A stretch of 64,000 nucleotides of DNA from Sipunculus nudus (Eukaryota > Annelida > Sipuncula > Golfingiida > Sipunculidae): the NCBI GenBank assembly GCA_026874595.1, contig CM049309.1, positions 74,512,426 to 74,576,425 on the forward strand, in the 5' to 3' direction. This document shows positions 23,301-34,682 of the stretch, in pieces (position 1 is the stretch's first letter; each line of letters starts with the position of its first letter). Position numbers and translations under genes: made by a program. The notes beneath the pieces are model-generated. The model was given only the letters and a program-made list of their open reading frames with translations, had not been told where the DNA came from and searched no databases.

Positions 23301-26300
23301 AGCACTAGGCATAATTAGAATGGGTGTTTTACATAGTGTGAAAATGATAAGGGCAGCTCTCTGGCCTTGACCTTTGCTCATGTGACAAACTAAATAAGGT
23401 TCTTCATCCATGGGTGGGTGAGCCATATAAGCAAGATGACACTGACAGGTGTTGGCCAAATGGTTTGGCCTAAAATTGGTCCACAAGCTTGTTTAAGAAG
23501 TGGGTGCCATGGCTGTAATCTTTGACCATGTGACATCAAAACCAATAGGGTTCTTTAGCCATGGGTGGATGAGCCATATGTGCAAGATTAAAGGTTTTGG
23601 TCAAACGGTTTGGCTTGAAATCAATCCACAAGCCAATTCCGGGTGGACAGATGGACAGAAGGACAGAGGACGCACAAACAAGAGGCGATATGCGAGGGGA
23701 TAATAAAAGATCTCTAACCTGTACAGCATCTGCAGACATGGCTGTAGCTTTAGTGTTGATTTGCTGGCTCCTTTCTTCAGCTTCTGGCTCTGGCTTAGTC
23801 CTTAAATAATCTGGTACCACTTCATGATTAAAGGCCATCACTCTGCCCTCTGTCAGTTTCTGAAACACAACCAGACACATTAATTACACAATATGCACAT
23901 TGTTAAATATGTGATATATGTATCAATGTAAAAAGCACTTATGTTTAATTGAGCATATGCAACATGATGTACACGTCTTAGACTAAAACATAAACCAGGT
24001 ATAAGTGTAGGCACTGATGGAATCAGAAATAGGAATTCACATTTAAACCCTTTATGGTTTGCTATACTCCTAATTAATTAGGCGTTTAATTAAATTTGGA
24101 GAGGTTCATCAACAATTCCATTCATGAAATAGGGGCTTGGACAGTTGGGTGGTAAACTACTTGGCACTCTTTGCTGGTGACCCAAGTTTGATTCCTGGCA
24201 TGGCTATGAGAGTGGGTTGTAGTGGCCTGTCCAAGGGCCATAGCTTTCTCCAGGTTCTCCAGTTTCCTCTGCCCCATCACACTACTAAATTCTACCATCC
24301 AGTCCATGGAGAGTACCTTGTATTAGTTATTATAACTAGTTCAGTAATCCATGTAAAATAAATAAAGTTTACATATATATTTTTATTTTATACCAACAAA
24401 AGCCAATGGAACCTTTTTTTATCAAATTAAGCTGTGTTTCCATTAGTGCTGGGAAACGGCTGTAATTTCATGATTGAGCATCAGTAAAAGTCAGTTGACC
24501 TCTAACAACCAATAATCAGAAATAATTAGGGCCCCGCTTGAAAAGCGGGTGCCCTATAGTAATCGACCTGTCCGTCTGTCTTTCTGTCCATCCGTCTGTC
24601 CACAAATTCTTTTCCAGATGATAACTCCAGTTAGGATTCATGGATTGAGTTCAAAACTGAAATATGTATTAACCATCAATTATGGAAGATCACTATCAAT
24701 TTTGGGGTCCGAAGGTCAAAGGTCAAAAAAGTTATTCACAGTTTGGTGTTAAATTTTAGGTCCCTCTTTCAGCAGGGCAGAAATCATAATTGTAACCATA
24801 ATTGTTTGTTCCACCTTAACAGTAGGACAGGTCCTCATGTCAGCAGCAACGAGGCATGATATATGGTCATAGTCAGCCATTTTTCTGTAAGTTATGCGGT
24901 AAAAACCATTACTGAACACCTAGTAAGGTTGCGCTCTCTTAGCAAATATGCATGCAAAAGGACACACACTGTTAGCACAATAACTCGTAAAAAGGTCTTC
25001 AGACTCACGGCAGTGATGGACCTTTTGTTGGGTTACATCATGTTTGAAGATGGGTGACCTTGATGGATTTTCAAGGTCACAGAGGTGATAATGCTAAAAT
25101 GATGTTAACCAAATAGCTCGCAAACAATTTGACTAACACTCACTGAACTTGCACCAGTAATATTTGTTATGAAGGGCTAGGTCAAGTTCGAAGATGGATG
25201 ACCTTGACAGAGGTGATAATTCTCAAATGATGTTAATGCAATAACTCGCAAATAATTTGATGAACAAATTCATTTCTGCATAATAACTCCCCTAACATAT
25301 GATGGATAGGATTCAAACATAATATGTATCACTCATGGCCTAAGGGAGAAGCTTATTGATATTTGGGTCAGAAGGAAAAAAAAAGTAATACACAGTTTGG
25401 TGTTCAGTTGCTGGTGTCAATTTATAATGACTGCATCTTCTGCGGGGCCCTTCCTGACTTGTCAATTTTCTAGTTGATTGTTTAGAAGTATGAACTTTCT
25501 GACTACATATAGAATGGTACATGATCTCAGCTGATAATTAGGCCTATATGCAGGCTAATAATGCCATAATTCTATAACCTACATGTCTATATGGTACTAG
25601 TAGTAACCTAAGAATTAAATTTTTCTTAGTAAAAGGAGACTTTTCTCTAGTTTGCTCACATTATGTAAATAAAAGCACACATTTCTTCATCACAAAGCCT
25701 GAGTTACGTGCACAAATTTGCAATTAATTATGGCACTGCAAGATCAATTGTTTGCATCAACATGACCGATCACTGATTATAACAGATCACCAGCCCAACA
25801 CTAGTTTCCATGTGTGCATATATGCATATATGCATAAACAATTGTTCATATGATTGCGGTGCTTCCATGTGTCTGTCAGTGTATATGCCGAAAATTGCTA
25901 CAAAAGCAATTTTTACACATAAGGTTTGAGTGAACCCAGAAATTTGGGGTAAAATGACGTAACTACCATCTTTCTAAGGAAGACCTGCTAGATTCACTAA
26001 ACTAATATATACATCTGCCAGTTCATGCATATTTGCATATACATGCACATGGAAAATCAGCTATTTCATGTATATACTCAAATAAGCACATACACACATA
26101 TGGAAGCACAACTATTTTTGATGCATATAAAGACAGTAAAGTTGCAGGATTTAAGTCCCCTTTCCAATAACTGGCTCAGAAGACTTTACAATTTACTGCC
26201 CAGTGGTAGCTCCCTGAAGATGCTACAGAGCCCATACACAGTTTTTAGGTCACCAGGACTTGCAGATGGCACTTATTTCGGTATCCATTTGAAATGCTGG

Positions 26301-27801
26301 GTAGATATAAGCACATTCATGGCTGAGACCTTGCCTAAAGGACTTAACAAAGAAGTCAGAGGCTACATGATTAAAACCCATGCCTGCTTAATCACAAATC
26401 TGGCACTTTTGCCATTACACCATCTGCTCCACATATGCATGTAAGTGCACATTATAGTGCTGGATAAATATCTACTATATAGCTGCCCACAATTGCTGAA
26501 CAGACTAATAGTAAATTCCACCTGTTATTTCAACTGTTTATTGTATTACAGTACCTCAAGCTCAGGATCCCTGTCTGGTGATAAGGTGAGCGGCAGGAAG
26601 ACCTGATTTCTCAATAGAGGTGTCTTGTCACCTTTTAACAACCGTGTGAAGGAGTTCAGCTGACTGGAGATGACTGCAAAACTATCCAACACAGACAACC
26701 TGGAAAAAGTTCAAACTTTCAATCAGAGATCTGCCATAATGTAAATAAAGTTTGACTGCCTAACTTTTAGATTCTTCATGGATAGAGACTTCAAACTAAA
26801 TACTGTAGATCCCCTTCTTATAGCCACATACCAAGGTTGAGAGACAACATCTATGAGCTCCAGTTAAGGTCAATACACTCAAATCCTCCCTTAAAAGCCA
26901 CACTCGGACTATGTCCCTGACTCAGGTCTAGCGATTGTCAGCATCACTGAGCAGCTTGTGTAAACCAAATAAATTACAACATAGCTGCTTCAGATATGAA
27001 TAAAATAAAAAATGATGATTAAAAAGTTTAAATATGTTACCAGGTTATCTTCATTCAATATACTGTGGTTGCCTTTTTGTTCGCGAGGGTTTAAATTTCG
27101 CGATATTCGCGAATGGGAAATAATCGCGAAAATGAAACCCTCGGGAATAATTGGCCAATTGAGTATGTCCTCCTTATTCAGTAAAACCAATACTTGTATG
27201 TGAATAGGTTAGAACAGTGAGAACTTTTATAATAAATTACATGCAGGTATAGGGAAAACGTTTTCTTAAATTTGAACTAAACTACCTGTGCTGTGTGTAT
27301 GGGACCATCGTTATATGAGTAGAATATCACAAACTCATGACTTATTCTCATTTTATAATACAGACAGGTATGGCTTTACTAAAGTTTTTATATAGGTTCT
27401 GGAGAGATCGCTAAAATGAAACCCTCGCGAATCATTCAAAATGGAGAAATCGCGAAATTTCAGCCTCGCGAATATGAAGCCAACCACAGTATTTAATGCT
27501 CTAGATGGTGACCAAATATCTGTATGTAATAAATGTATCATCCATGGACGCTATTTTCTCTAATGTAATTCTAAATGGCATTATATAATTTCATGTATGA
27601 GTCTTTCCCTATTAAAAATACCATGTCATAAAGAAAACGTATATTAGTTTGAGTAAGCTCAGAAAAAATGCTGCTAGCTTACCAGTTGAGATTAGCATGT
27701 TCTGTTTGCAGTTTTATGAGAAAAGAGGTGATTGACGATTTCAATTCTTGAAGCTTCTGAATCATGGCTTCAATCGTAACCTCCAGCTGCTTCTCTTCTC
27801 G
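20205..27801 (-). CDS. MED8: Mediator of RNA polymerase II subunit 8 (MED8), spliced gene
   Basis: MED8 is a subunit of the Mediator head module, which links activators to RNA polymerase II in the nucleus. Six coding exons on the minus strand (27801-27683, 26699-26555, 23859-23719, 22573-22489, 21763-21587, 20305-20205) join with canonical GT-AG sites and consistent phases into 255 codons. With the two-codon first exon proposed at 43672-43667 the protein is 257 residues; human MED8 has about 268. Landmarks: N-terminal 'REEKQLE' helix (from residue 3), '[12 protein letters not shown]', 'TPLLRNQV', 'LSPDRD', the signature '[15 protein letters not shown]' (102-116), the C-terminal 'AITFGKGL' motif that corresponds to the helix contacting MED18/MED20 in yeast, and 'TNIKSAS..HPYSRP' at the end. 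No stop or frameshift interrupts it. Introns carry SINE and MITE insertions. Confidence 0.93.
20306..21586. other. MED8 intron 6
   Basis: No exon signal inside. 21300-21345 holds an imperfect inverted repeat around 'gcaggatccccc/ttttttgcaggataaaaaaggggg'. The rest is unremarkable. Confidence 0.5.
21587..21763 (-). CDS. MED8: MED8 coding exon 6
   Basis: 177 nt. Acceptor 'gtttatttaaacag', donor GTAAAC. Encodes '[18 protein letters not shown]' followed by a Gly/Ser/Thr/Gln-rich low-complexity linker. The 'FGKGL' motif is the conserved C-terminal element of MED8. Confidence 0.92.
22489..22573 (-). CDS. MED8: MED8 coding exon 5
   Basis: 85 nt. Acceptor 'tatttttgttacag', donor GTAAGT. Encodes '[13 protein letters not shown]' and '[10 protein letters not shown]', matching the family's helical segment before the linker. 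Ends one base into an Asn codon. Confidence 0.9.
22574..23718. repeat. MED8 intron 4 with dispersed repeats
   Basis: 22610-22870 matches the tail repeat of 10310-10440 ('ctggatcatg...gattgtgtgagttatgtt'). 23340-23700 holds two diverged half-site-family monomers ('ttcttcatccatgggtgggtgagccata.aagcaagat', 'ggtttggc.tgaaatcaatccacaag') and a short 'gatggacagaaggacagagg' microsatellite-like stretch. ORFs at 23250-23809 follow these repeats or the exon. Confidence 0.55.
23719..23859 (-). CDS. MED8: MED8 coding exon 4
   Basis: 141 nt, 47 codons. Acceptor 'ggttgtgtttcag', donor GTTAGA. Encodes '[16 protein letters not shown]' and '[14 protein letters not shown]', the most diagnostic MED8 segment. 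Phase 0 at both ends. Confidence 0.95.
24132..24312 (+). mobile_element. tRNA-derived SINE
   Basis: A tRNA-like head 'ttggacagttgggtggtaaac' (A-box-like) and a B box GTTTGATTC at 24186-24194 are followed by 'ttctccaggttctccagt' and 'ttcctctgcccc' (24246-24275). The latter resembles the central-domain motif shared by several metazoan SINEs. It lies in MED8 intron 3, opposite the gene. Divergence suggests an old copy. Confidence 0.6.
24520..25420 (+). repeat. Half-site-family dispersed repeat copy
   Basis: Begins 'ccccgcttgaaaagcgggtgccctatagtaatcgacctgtccgtc', contains the 'tctgtccatccgtctgtccac' microsatellite and 'cagatgataactccagtt', then 'ggggtccgaaggtcaaaggtcaa' (24703-24725). It matches the start of the 6935 array. 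25030-25260 contains two tandem 'gatggatgaccttga...gaggtgataat.ct.aaatgatgttaa' units. No gene. Confidence 0.6.
26130..26425 (-). mobile_element. Probable tRNA-derived SINE, reverse orientation
   Basis: On the minus strand the sequence starts 'atggtgtaatggcaaaagtgcc' (A box TGGTGTAATGG) and continues to a B-box-like GGTTTTAATC at 26369-26378, the layout of a tRNA-related SINE head. The downstream body reaches about 26130. A 139-codon plus-strand ORF (26025-26444) covers the same area and is not recognised as a protein. It lies in MED8 intron 3 in the same orientation as the gene. Confidence 0.4.
26555..26699 (-). CDS. MED8: MED8 coding exon 3
   Basis: 145 nt. Acceptor 'gaactttttccag', donor GTACTG. 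Completes the split Trp codon and encodes '[17 protein letters not shown]' through '[10 protein letters not shown]', collinear with human MED8. Ends in phase 0. Confidence 0.92.
27063..27489. mobile_element. CGCGAA-rich MITE in MED8 intron 2 (TA target)
   Basis: Terminal inverted repeats CTGTGGTTGsCTT...TTCGCGAGG: left 27063-27091, right reversed 27461-27489. TA flanks both sides (27061-27062, 27490-27491), as in Tc1/mariner-type MITEs. The ends are studded with TTCGCGA/TCGCGAA motifs in an otherwise CpG-poor intron, which is distinctive. The 427-bp insert has no transposase. Confidence 0.65.
27683..27801 (-). CDS. MED8: MED8 coding exon 2
   Basis: 119 nt. Acceptor 'tttgtcttttcag', donor GTAAGC. 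Starts in phase 0 with '[13 protein letters not shown]' and ends two bases into the Trp codon. It encodes the conserved N-terminal helical segment. Because the family starts 'MQREEK', only a two-residue exon is expected upstream. Confidence 0.92.
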
Positions 27802-28269
27802 CTGAAAAGACAAAAGAAAATTACAAATGGTGCCACAATAATTACAGGAGCTACAGATGGATGGATATGATAATATGATATGATAATAAGACTCCCACTA
27901 AAAAAATGTTATTACAGAATGCAAATAATAAGTGGAGCAAATTGAGTGAAATCATGTGAGCACTGACTGTAGCCAAGACTGACATGGCTGACAACAGCAT
28001 GCATCCCTTTAGAGCTGTGCACAAGCAAAGACAACACCCCAGAAAATATCTGTCACTCTTTTGGACTGGTCCACCTGGTTCGGGGAAGTAAGCTAAAAGC
28101 CTTTGTGTCACTCAAAGCCAAGGAAATTGGCTAAGCCACTGTACAAAAGATCATTTGTTTTTGCACATTTCCAGTCTCTGAGCCCTCAAAGAGGCTTAGC
28201 GGTTTTTAAGTACAGATCAATGGATTAGCAGAACAAACAGAAGGACAAATAAGGTTGTACTTGGCTTAC

Positions 28270-28302
28270 CTTGTGTGTTCTGTCTTTGATATGTGGTAGA
28301 GA
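28270..28302 (-). CDS. Possible 33-nt cassette exon of MED8
   Basis: On the minus strand this segment is bounded by a good acceptor (gtctgttttgcag) and a strong donor (GTAAGC). It is 33 nt with no stop in the frame that would join the proposed first exon to exon 2, so inclusion would insert 11 residues after 'MQ'. No MED8 homologue known to me has this insert. It could be a 5' UTR exon, a rare alternative exon or a chance pair of sites. Confidence 0.25.
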
Positions 28303-30838
28303 CTGCAAAACAGACTTGGCAAACTAGAAAACACTGAGAGACTGCATATCTATGCAAAAATCCTGGGTCACCAAATCTGGTCTTTTACCCAACTTCGTTA
28401 TTTTGGTGTGTGTTATGCAGTTGCAGGAAATACATTAAGGTTCAAATTGTAAAATACCAGATTTGCCATTCTGATGAGGTGGGTTTCATGGGTCTGTCTC
28501 TTAACTTAAATGCACCGCTCCCAATGCCAAGTTACAGTCAATTTTAAATACCACTATGTGTGATAATAAAGCAAACCCATTAATAAATTTTGTTCTAACT
28601 CAGCAGATTAATTTTTAATTTTTCTCAATCATCTTTGTAATAAATTTTATATCAATTGTTACAATATATTATGAAAGAACATTTTATAGCCATGTCAATA
28701 TTTTATTACTTCATTTTTATGATGACTTTTTTCAGAATTCATTTTGTTCTTGCACAAATACTTTCATCACACAATTAGTTCTGTCAAAAGTCAATTATTT
28801 CCATCATCTTTGTAAAATACCATCCCAACTATTGTGTAATAAATGTTATATTTCAAGGTGTGTTGGAATTTCTTTTACAGGATCAACCCACAGGCCTAAA
28901 TATTTTGTTTATACCCTCTGCCCATTAGAATCAAGATTTTATGTACTGTGGCTTAAATTGTAGAAGCTGTCACTGTATGGATATCAGACTCAATACATGG
29001 CAGGGTCTAATAATATTAATTTGATTAAATCGGGCATGATGGGGCCCTTCTGCAGATCACTCCTGCTCGAATAGAATGAACTCTGGTTGTGGGCTCATTC
29101 AATATGGGGAATTTATAATATTTCCATAATTTTAAGGGAACAATATTTTATTAGACACTCCTTTGCCATGTTTCAGGTGTAGACTGTAGACAATATTCTG
29201 AACATCTGCCGACCTCACTTTGATTACCTGAATTTTCCTGATAAGATGGCTTAATGCATTGACTGAAACCACAAACCCACAAAATTGCAGCTATCAGTAT
29301 CACTTGACTTGGTATTAATTAACAGTGCTTCAGGCAAGGGGGGGGGGGATCCAACTTCTGGTGTAGTATATTCAGTCTGCTTCATGCGACAGGGCTCACC
29401 CTCCAGGGTTGCGTTCTTGACCTGTATGACATAATGCTACCGCAAACATAGTCTCAGGCCAAGCTTTAGGCTGATACTGACCTATATCACGTGAGAATTT
29501 TGAAGAAAACCACAACAACAGTGGCTTACTTTCATTACTTTCGTGCAACATTCATATTCGATTAATTTACCAACTCTGTTCCTTGTTACACATATATAAC
29601 CCCTCCGCTCGTTCCTACTACCAATAGTATGATCAACATACAGTGATTAGGGCACGACTATAGAATTACTCATAACTCTCTGAGACATGACACTTGTGTT
29701 AACAGAAAATGATTTTTCCTTAGCTGCATGTATCTTGACTTTGCCTCTTACTTCTTCATCACATGAATTTTGATTATCATAAAGTCTGTTCATATATGCA
29801 CATACCTTGTCAAGACAGTGCACGAGTGATTCTATAGTTGCTCCATGATAAGTGTTATTTAACTACGGTTCCAGACAAAGCTGCACAAAGCTGGCCCCTA
29901 TCTTTTATGGGTCTGATTACCCAAACTGACCCCAACAGACCTTAAACAAGACCCCAACAGACTAAATTGGATGAGACTGGTGACCCATATGGGCCAAAAT
30001 AAAACCCAAATGTGCATTTTTTAATTTCAGTTTAAAAACTAAAACATAAAAAAACAGGTTGTACTGTATGGCAAACTTGCTTAGGAATTATTTAATTTGA
30101 TATAATTTTTTTTGTACTGTAAGTGATAATTACTGTGCATATTAATTTCTGATGCATGTGATTATTTCATAATAACAGGCTTGCAATGTGTCAGCAAAGT
30201 AAAAGGTAATTTGCTAAACTGCCACAAAAAATGTTTTTAGACTTTTCTAATTTTTTTTTTAACACATCAGTTAGTAAGTTTGGTGTTATTTGTCATTTGA
30301 TTTTTCTTCTCTACTAAAATATATACTTTTCTCAGGAACATTTTTCTTATAAAAACAGGCATGCAATAAGCTATAAAATACTTTTTTTAATATTAGGCAA
30401 CAAATACAAATAATATATTTTCCTGAAAGAAAGATCATCAAAATATTGCTGTTCTACTAAAAGCCTTATCTTGTAGTTTCTAAAGCATGTTTGTGTGCGA
30501 GCCTGAATTAAAAACAAGGGACCCATGGGTCACTGTGCTCAGCTGAAGTTGACCTTGCAGGTAAAAAATCTAAAATGATATCATTTGGAGATAAAGTATA
30601 GGAGGAAAAGGTAATATAGGCCATGGCTGGTTGACATGATTGGTTTATATTGATAAGTAAGAAATTGTTTCAAATAATATTTTGTGACCAAACCATGCAT
30701 TTCCTATTGTTAAAATTGAAGCATGTGAGCAGTTTGTGACCATCAGATGAATATTAATACCATGACCATTGGTTGGCTTTTTGATAAACTGTTGACAGTT
30801 CAGTAGTTTACACATTTTTTAAATTGGACCTAATATAT
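28303..30838. other. Intronic or intergenic DNA upstream of MED8 exon 2
   Basis: AT-rich with no recognised gene on either strand. A short G run is at 29339-29348. The motif 'aagggacccatgggtcactgtgctcagctga' at 30517-30545 is a small fragment of the Helitron-like family (compare 35660 and 36980). Confidence 0.4.
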
Positions 30839-31440
30839 ATACCGTAGATCCGCGTTTTGCCACTGCGGCCATAAAATAAGACTTGCAGCTGAAAATCCTG
30901 ACCAATATATCTCAAAAAGGGATGCCGGTATAAAATGCAGGTTAGGCTAAATACAATCATGTACATGAGACAAGACGGCCCGCCGAGGCGCAATGGGCGA
31001 TAATAGGCTGAGGAAAGAGGAGTGAATACTGAGAACGTATATATTTTATGAAACTGCATATTTGTACATTAATTTTATTCATTGTAATTTTATTAAATGT
31101 AAAATTGATATTTTAAACAGGCTTATATTTATTATAAAACTTTTTCTGAGTCAGTTATAAACCACGGCCATTTTCACGCTATGATTGATAAAAGATCGTT
31201 ATTCACTCGCCAAATTATGCATTTTAACCAGACTAACGGTTGTACCTATATTTGAGTATGGCTGCAATACCAGTAAAACATTATTTTAAGATATTTCTTG
31301 AATATATCATTTCTTATAAATTAACTGTAAAACAAAACCAAAGACCATAGGATCTTCGGCAATTAAAGCTGCATCCACATTCAGATACTTCTTCTTTCAT
31401 CACATTGTCAATAGATGGCGCTCAAAGGTCATTACCTCAC

Positions 31441-31930
31441 CAGCTAGTTCCGTAATCTTTTAATATGGCAAGAATTGCTAGCAGACGGTTCGGGCACCAG
31501 TGTGCGTATATTATGATCCACAGGACCCTGGGAGTACGCATATAGGATTTGTTTTTCAAAGGTTTTGTCAAAGCCGTAATTGACCGACGTTGTATAGAGT
31601 GTAAAGTCATTACAAAGAGTACCGTTGGCTTTGTTATCCCATTGAAGTTTAATTAGCCAGAGCAAAGGTGAAGGTACCCCAAGGCCCGCTAGTTCCGTAA
31701 TCATTTTATGTGGCATGTTTTGCCGGTTGACAGTTGGACACCAGTTCGCATATATTATGAACAGCACAACCCGAGGTGTTCTGGAAATATGATCACCGAA
31801 GCGGGTGTCGTTTATTTAAATATTTTGTTGTTAAATGACCGACGATTTATAATGTCTAAACAATATTTAAATTACCGTCGTGCCATACAATGCTTTGATG
31901 TCCCACTGAACTTTTATTAGCCAAGATAAA
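31441..31930. repeat. Diverged 245-bp tandem duplication inside the TIR element
   Basis: Two copies begin 'gctagttccgtaatc.ttttat.tggca' (31443 and 31688). They share 'acaccagt.cgcatatattatga', 'gaccgacg' and end 'cccattgaagtttaattagccag' / 'cccactgaacttttattagccaa'. The minus-strand 107-codon ORF 31444-31767 spans the junction. The two copies partly align in translation (LIKxQWDxKA...), but copy 2 has stops, so a gene is not called. Confidence 0.55.
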
Positions 31931-32226
31931 GGCGCAAGATTCTCCGGCATTCAGTGATGTGTCAAATAAATTTCGTGGCCCTACTAGTATTCGTCTTAGA
32001 TGAGTCGTCATAAACCAAACAAATTGTCATCTATTCGAATTGGGTAGATCAGGCTGTTTACCCAGTTAACTAGACATTTCTTGGCACCACAGGTGCCAGA
32101 GTATCCCCAGACATAGTAGGCCCCCCCCCCTTTAAGAATAGACCCCCATTTAGCATTTAGCAGCATATACTGACACTTGGCATATTTATTGTTTCTTCCA
32201 TCTAACAATCCACAATCTTGTTGAAG

Positions 32227-33770
32227 ATGTTGGTCCTGTGACCTTGATCTTTTAAAAGATGTGTCCTGTGACCTTGACCTTTGACCTAATGACCCCAAAA
32301 TCAATTTTGGTCTTGCTTTTCCAATGGGACATATACAAGTCAAGTTTGAAATCCATACATCAATAAAAGCAGGAATTATCATCCAGGAACTAATTTTTGG
32401 ACAGATGGCTCCTGTGACCTTCACCTTTGACCTTGTGACCTCAAAATTGATAGGGGTCTTCCACTCTTGGCAGGTGAACTATATGTGCAAGATGAAAGAT
32501 CTGAGATGAAATGTTTGGCTGCAAATGCATCCACATCTTTTTAAAGATGTGTCCTGTGACCTTGACCTTTGACCTCATGACCCCAAAATCAATTTTGGTC
32601 TTGCTTTTCCAATGGGACATATACAAGTCAAGTTTGAAATCCATACATCAATAAAAGCAGGAATTATCATCCAGAAACTAATTTTTGGACAGATGGCTCC
32701 TGTGACCTTCACCTTTGACCTTGTGACCTCAAAATTGATAGGGGTCTTCCACTCTTGGCAGGTGAACTATATGTGCAAGATGAAAGATCTGAGATGAATT
32801 GTTTGGCTGAAAATGCATCCACAATCTTTTTAAAGAGGTTTCCTGTGACCTTGACCTTTGACCTCATGACCCCAAAATCAATTTGGGTCTTGTTTTTCCA
32901 ATGGGTCTAATACAAGTCAAGTTTGAAATCCATACATCAATAAAAGAAGGATTTATCATCCAGAAACTAATTTTTGGACAGATGGCTCCTGTGACCTTCA
33001 ATTTTGACCTTGTGACCTCAAAATTGATAGGGGTCTTCCTCTCTTGGCAGGTGAACTATATGTGCAAGATAAAAGATTGAAATGAAATGTTTGGCTGAAA
33101 ATGCATCCACAATCTTTTTAAAGATGTGTCCTGTGACCTTGACCTTAGACCTAATGACCCCAAAATCAATTTTGGTCTTGCTTTTCCAATGGGACATATA
33201 CAAGTCAAGTTTGAAATCCATACATCATTTAAAGCAGGAATTATCATCCAGGAACTAATTTTTGGACAGATGGCTCCTGTGACCTTCACCTTTGACCTTG
33301 TGACCTCAAAACTGCTAGGGGTCTTCCTCTATTGGCAGATGACTCATATGTGCAAGATGAAAGGTCTGAGATGAAATGTTTGGCTGAAAATGCATCCACA
33401 ATCTTTTAAAGATGTGTCCTGTGACCTTGACCTTTGATCTCATGACCCCAAAATCAATTGGAGTCTTGCTTTTTCAATGGGACATATGTAAGTCAAGTTT
33501 GAAATAATACATCAATAAAAGCAGGAATTATCATCCAGAAACTAATTTTTGGACAGATAGCTCCTGTGGCCTTGACCTTTGACCTTGTGACCCCAAAATT
33601 TATATGGATCATCCACTATTGGAAAGTGAGCTATATATTCAAGATTGAAGACCAAGGATGAAAGTTTGGCTTAAAATGCATCCACAGTATCTTTTAAAAT
33701 GCCAGTCCAGTGACCTTGACCTTTGACCTCATGACCCTAGAACCTATAGGGTTCTTACTTTAGTGGTGGG
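32227..33770 (-). repeat. Inverted AGGTCA half-site array, 289-bp period
   Basis: At least five units begin 'gtcctgtgaccttgacctttgacct' (about 32263, 32551, 32840, 33127, 33416), giving a period near 289 bp, which is two 144-bp monomers. TGACCTTGACCTTTGACCT is exact at 32269-32287. It is the same monomer family as 6935-9912, in the opposite orientation. The repeated ORFs 'MGHIQVKFEIHTSIK...' at 32324, 32612, 32883 and 33126 are translations of this repeat and not genes. Confidence 0.85.
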
Positions 33771-34682
33771 CCATACATAAGTCATGTTTAAATCCATATG
33801 GCTATCAACACTGGAGATATCATAAGAGGTGTGTGATTTTCACCATATATGGCAATATTCAAGGTCAAGGCAACTATCATAGGAAAGGTCATGACCCCAA
33901 TTTAAATAAACATCATCCCATAACCCATACCTATGTATATGCATAATATAAAAGAAATCTGTCCATTAGTTTTTGACTTATAATGCTCACAGTACTGTAA
34001 GGTGGCAATTTTGGGGGTTTTAAATGGCACGAAAACAAGTAAAGAATAATAGGTGGCGCCACCAGTTTCTGGAACATGACAACCCTATCCATGATCTTCC
34101 ATCAACTTGATTTTGGGATAAATCCATGCAAGATTTCTTGAGATATTAAAGAATTTTTGTGATTTTCCCCAAAATTGGACCTATTCAAGGTCAAGGACAC
34201 TCTCTTAGTAAAGGTCATGACCTCATTATAAATAGGCGTCGTCCTCTTACCCATATCTATACATATACCAAGTTTAGTAAAGTTCCGTGAAATATTTTTT
34301 GGGTTATAGCGCCAACAAGATTTATATGCGGCGGCGGGACCGGTATGAAAACATAGTATCCCCCGACTTTGTCTGGGGATACAATTAATTAGCAAAGCCA
34401 AGCAACATACACAGTTGCAACTGTTTCCGAAAAACTGTTATGCCTGACTGCATATCAGCATACCGCAGCGTTCCTAGCTGCAGCCTAGCGTTTAAAAGAA
34501 GAACTTTTATTTAGTTGTGTTCCCATACACCAACCGGCAATGGAACATGGTGAGAATGTGGTGCGGCCATTACGTAAGGTTTTGGGAATTTTTTACTCCA
34601 GTGAAGGAGCCTTCCAGATATTTTACGAACATGGGGTGCGGCCATTAGACGACGTGCGGCAGCAAAACGCGGATCTACGGTA

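Larger units (their letters stand above)
30842..34680. mobile_element. 3.84-kb element with terminal inverted repeats and TA target
   Basis: Perfect terminal inverted repeats CCGTAGATCCGCGTTTTGC (30842-30860, reversed at 34662-34680) are flanked by TA on both sides (30840-30841, 34681-34682). Beyond the repeat both ends share a weaker 'GCGGCCAT' block. Inside are a diverged duplication (31441-31930), an inverted half-site array (32227-33770) and a palindrome repeat unit (34052). No transposase domain was recognised. It is either a large nonautonomous DNA transposon or a composite that captured other repeats. Confidence 0.6.

Noticed and set aside
23536-23880. 114-codon minus-strand ORF taken as a complete gene
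   Set aside because: Only 23719-23859 is coding (MED8 exon 4); the rest is intron on both sides, as splice sites and homology show.
26025-26444. 139-codon plus-strand ORF in MED8 intron 3
   Set aside because: No recognisable domain, opposite to MED8, and overlaps a likely reverse SINE with A- and B-box-like sequence.
26800-26905. TACTGTAGATCCCC... as another end of the 3.84-kb TIR element
   Set aside because: Resembles the terminal repeat for about 12 bases only, and no partner end was found nearby.
32324-33374. Family of similar ORFs starting MGHIQVKFEIH
   Set aside because: They are translations of successive copies of the 289-bp half-site repeat and start and stop with the repeat phase.
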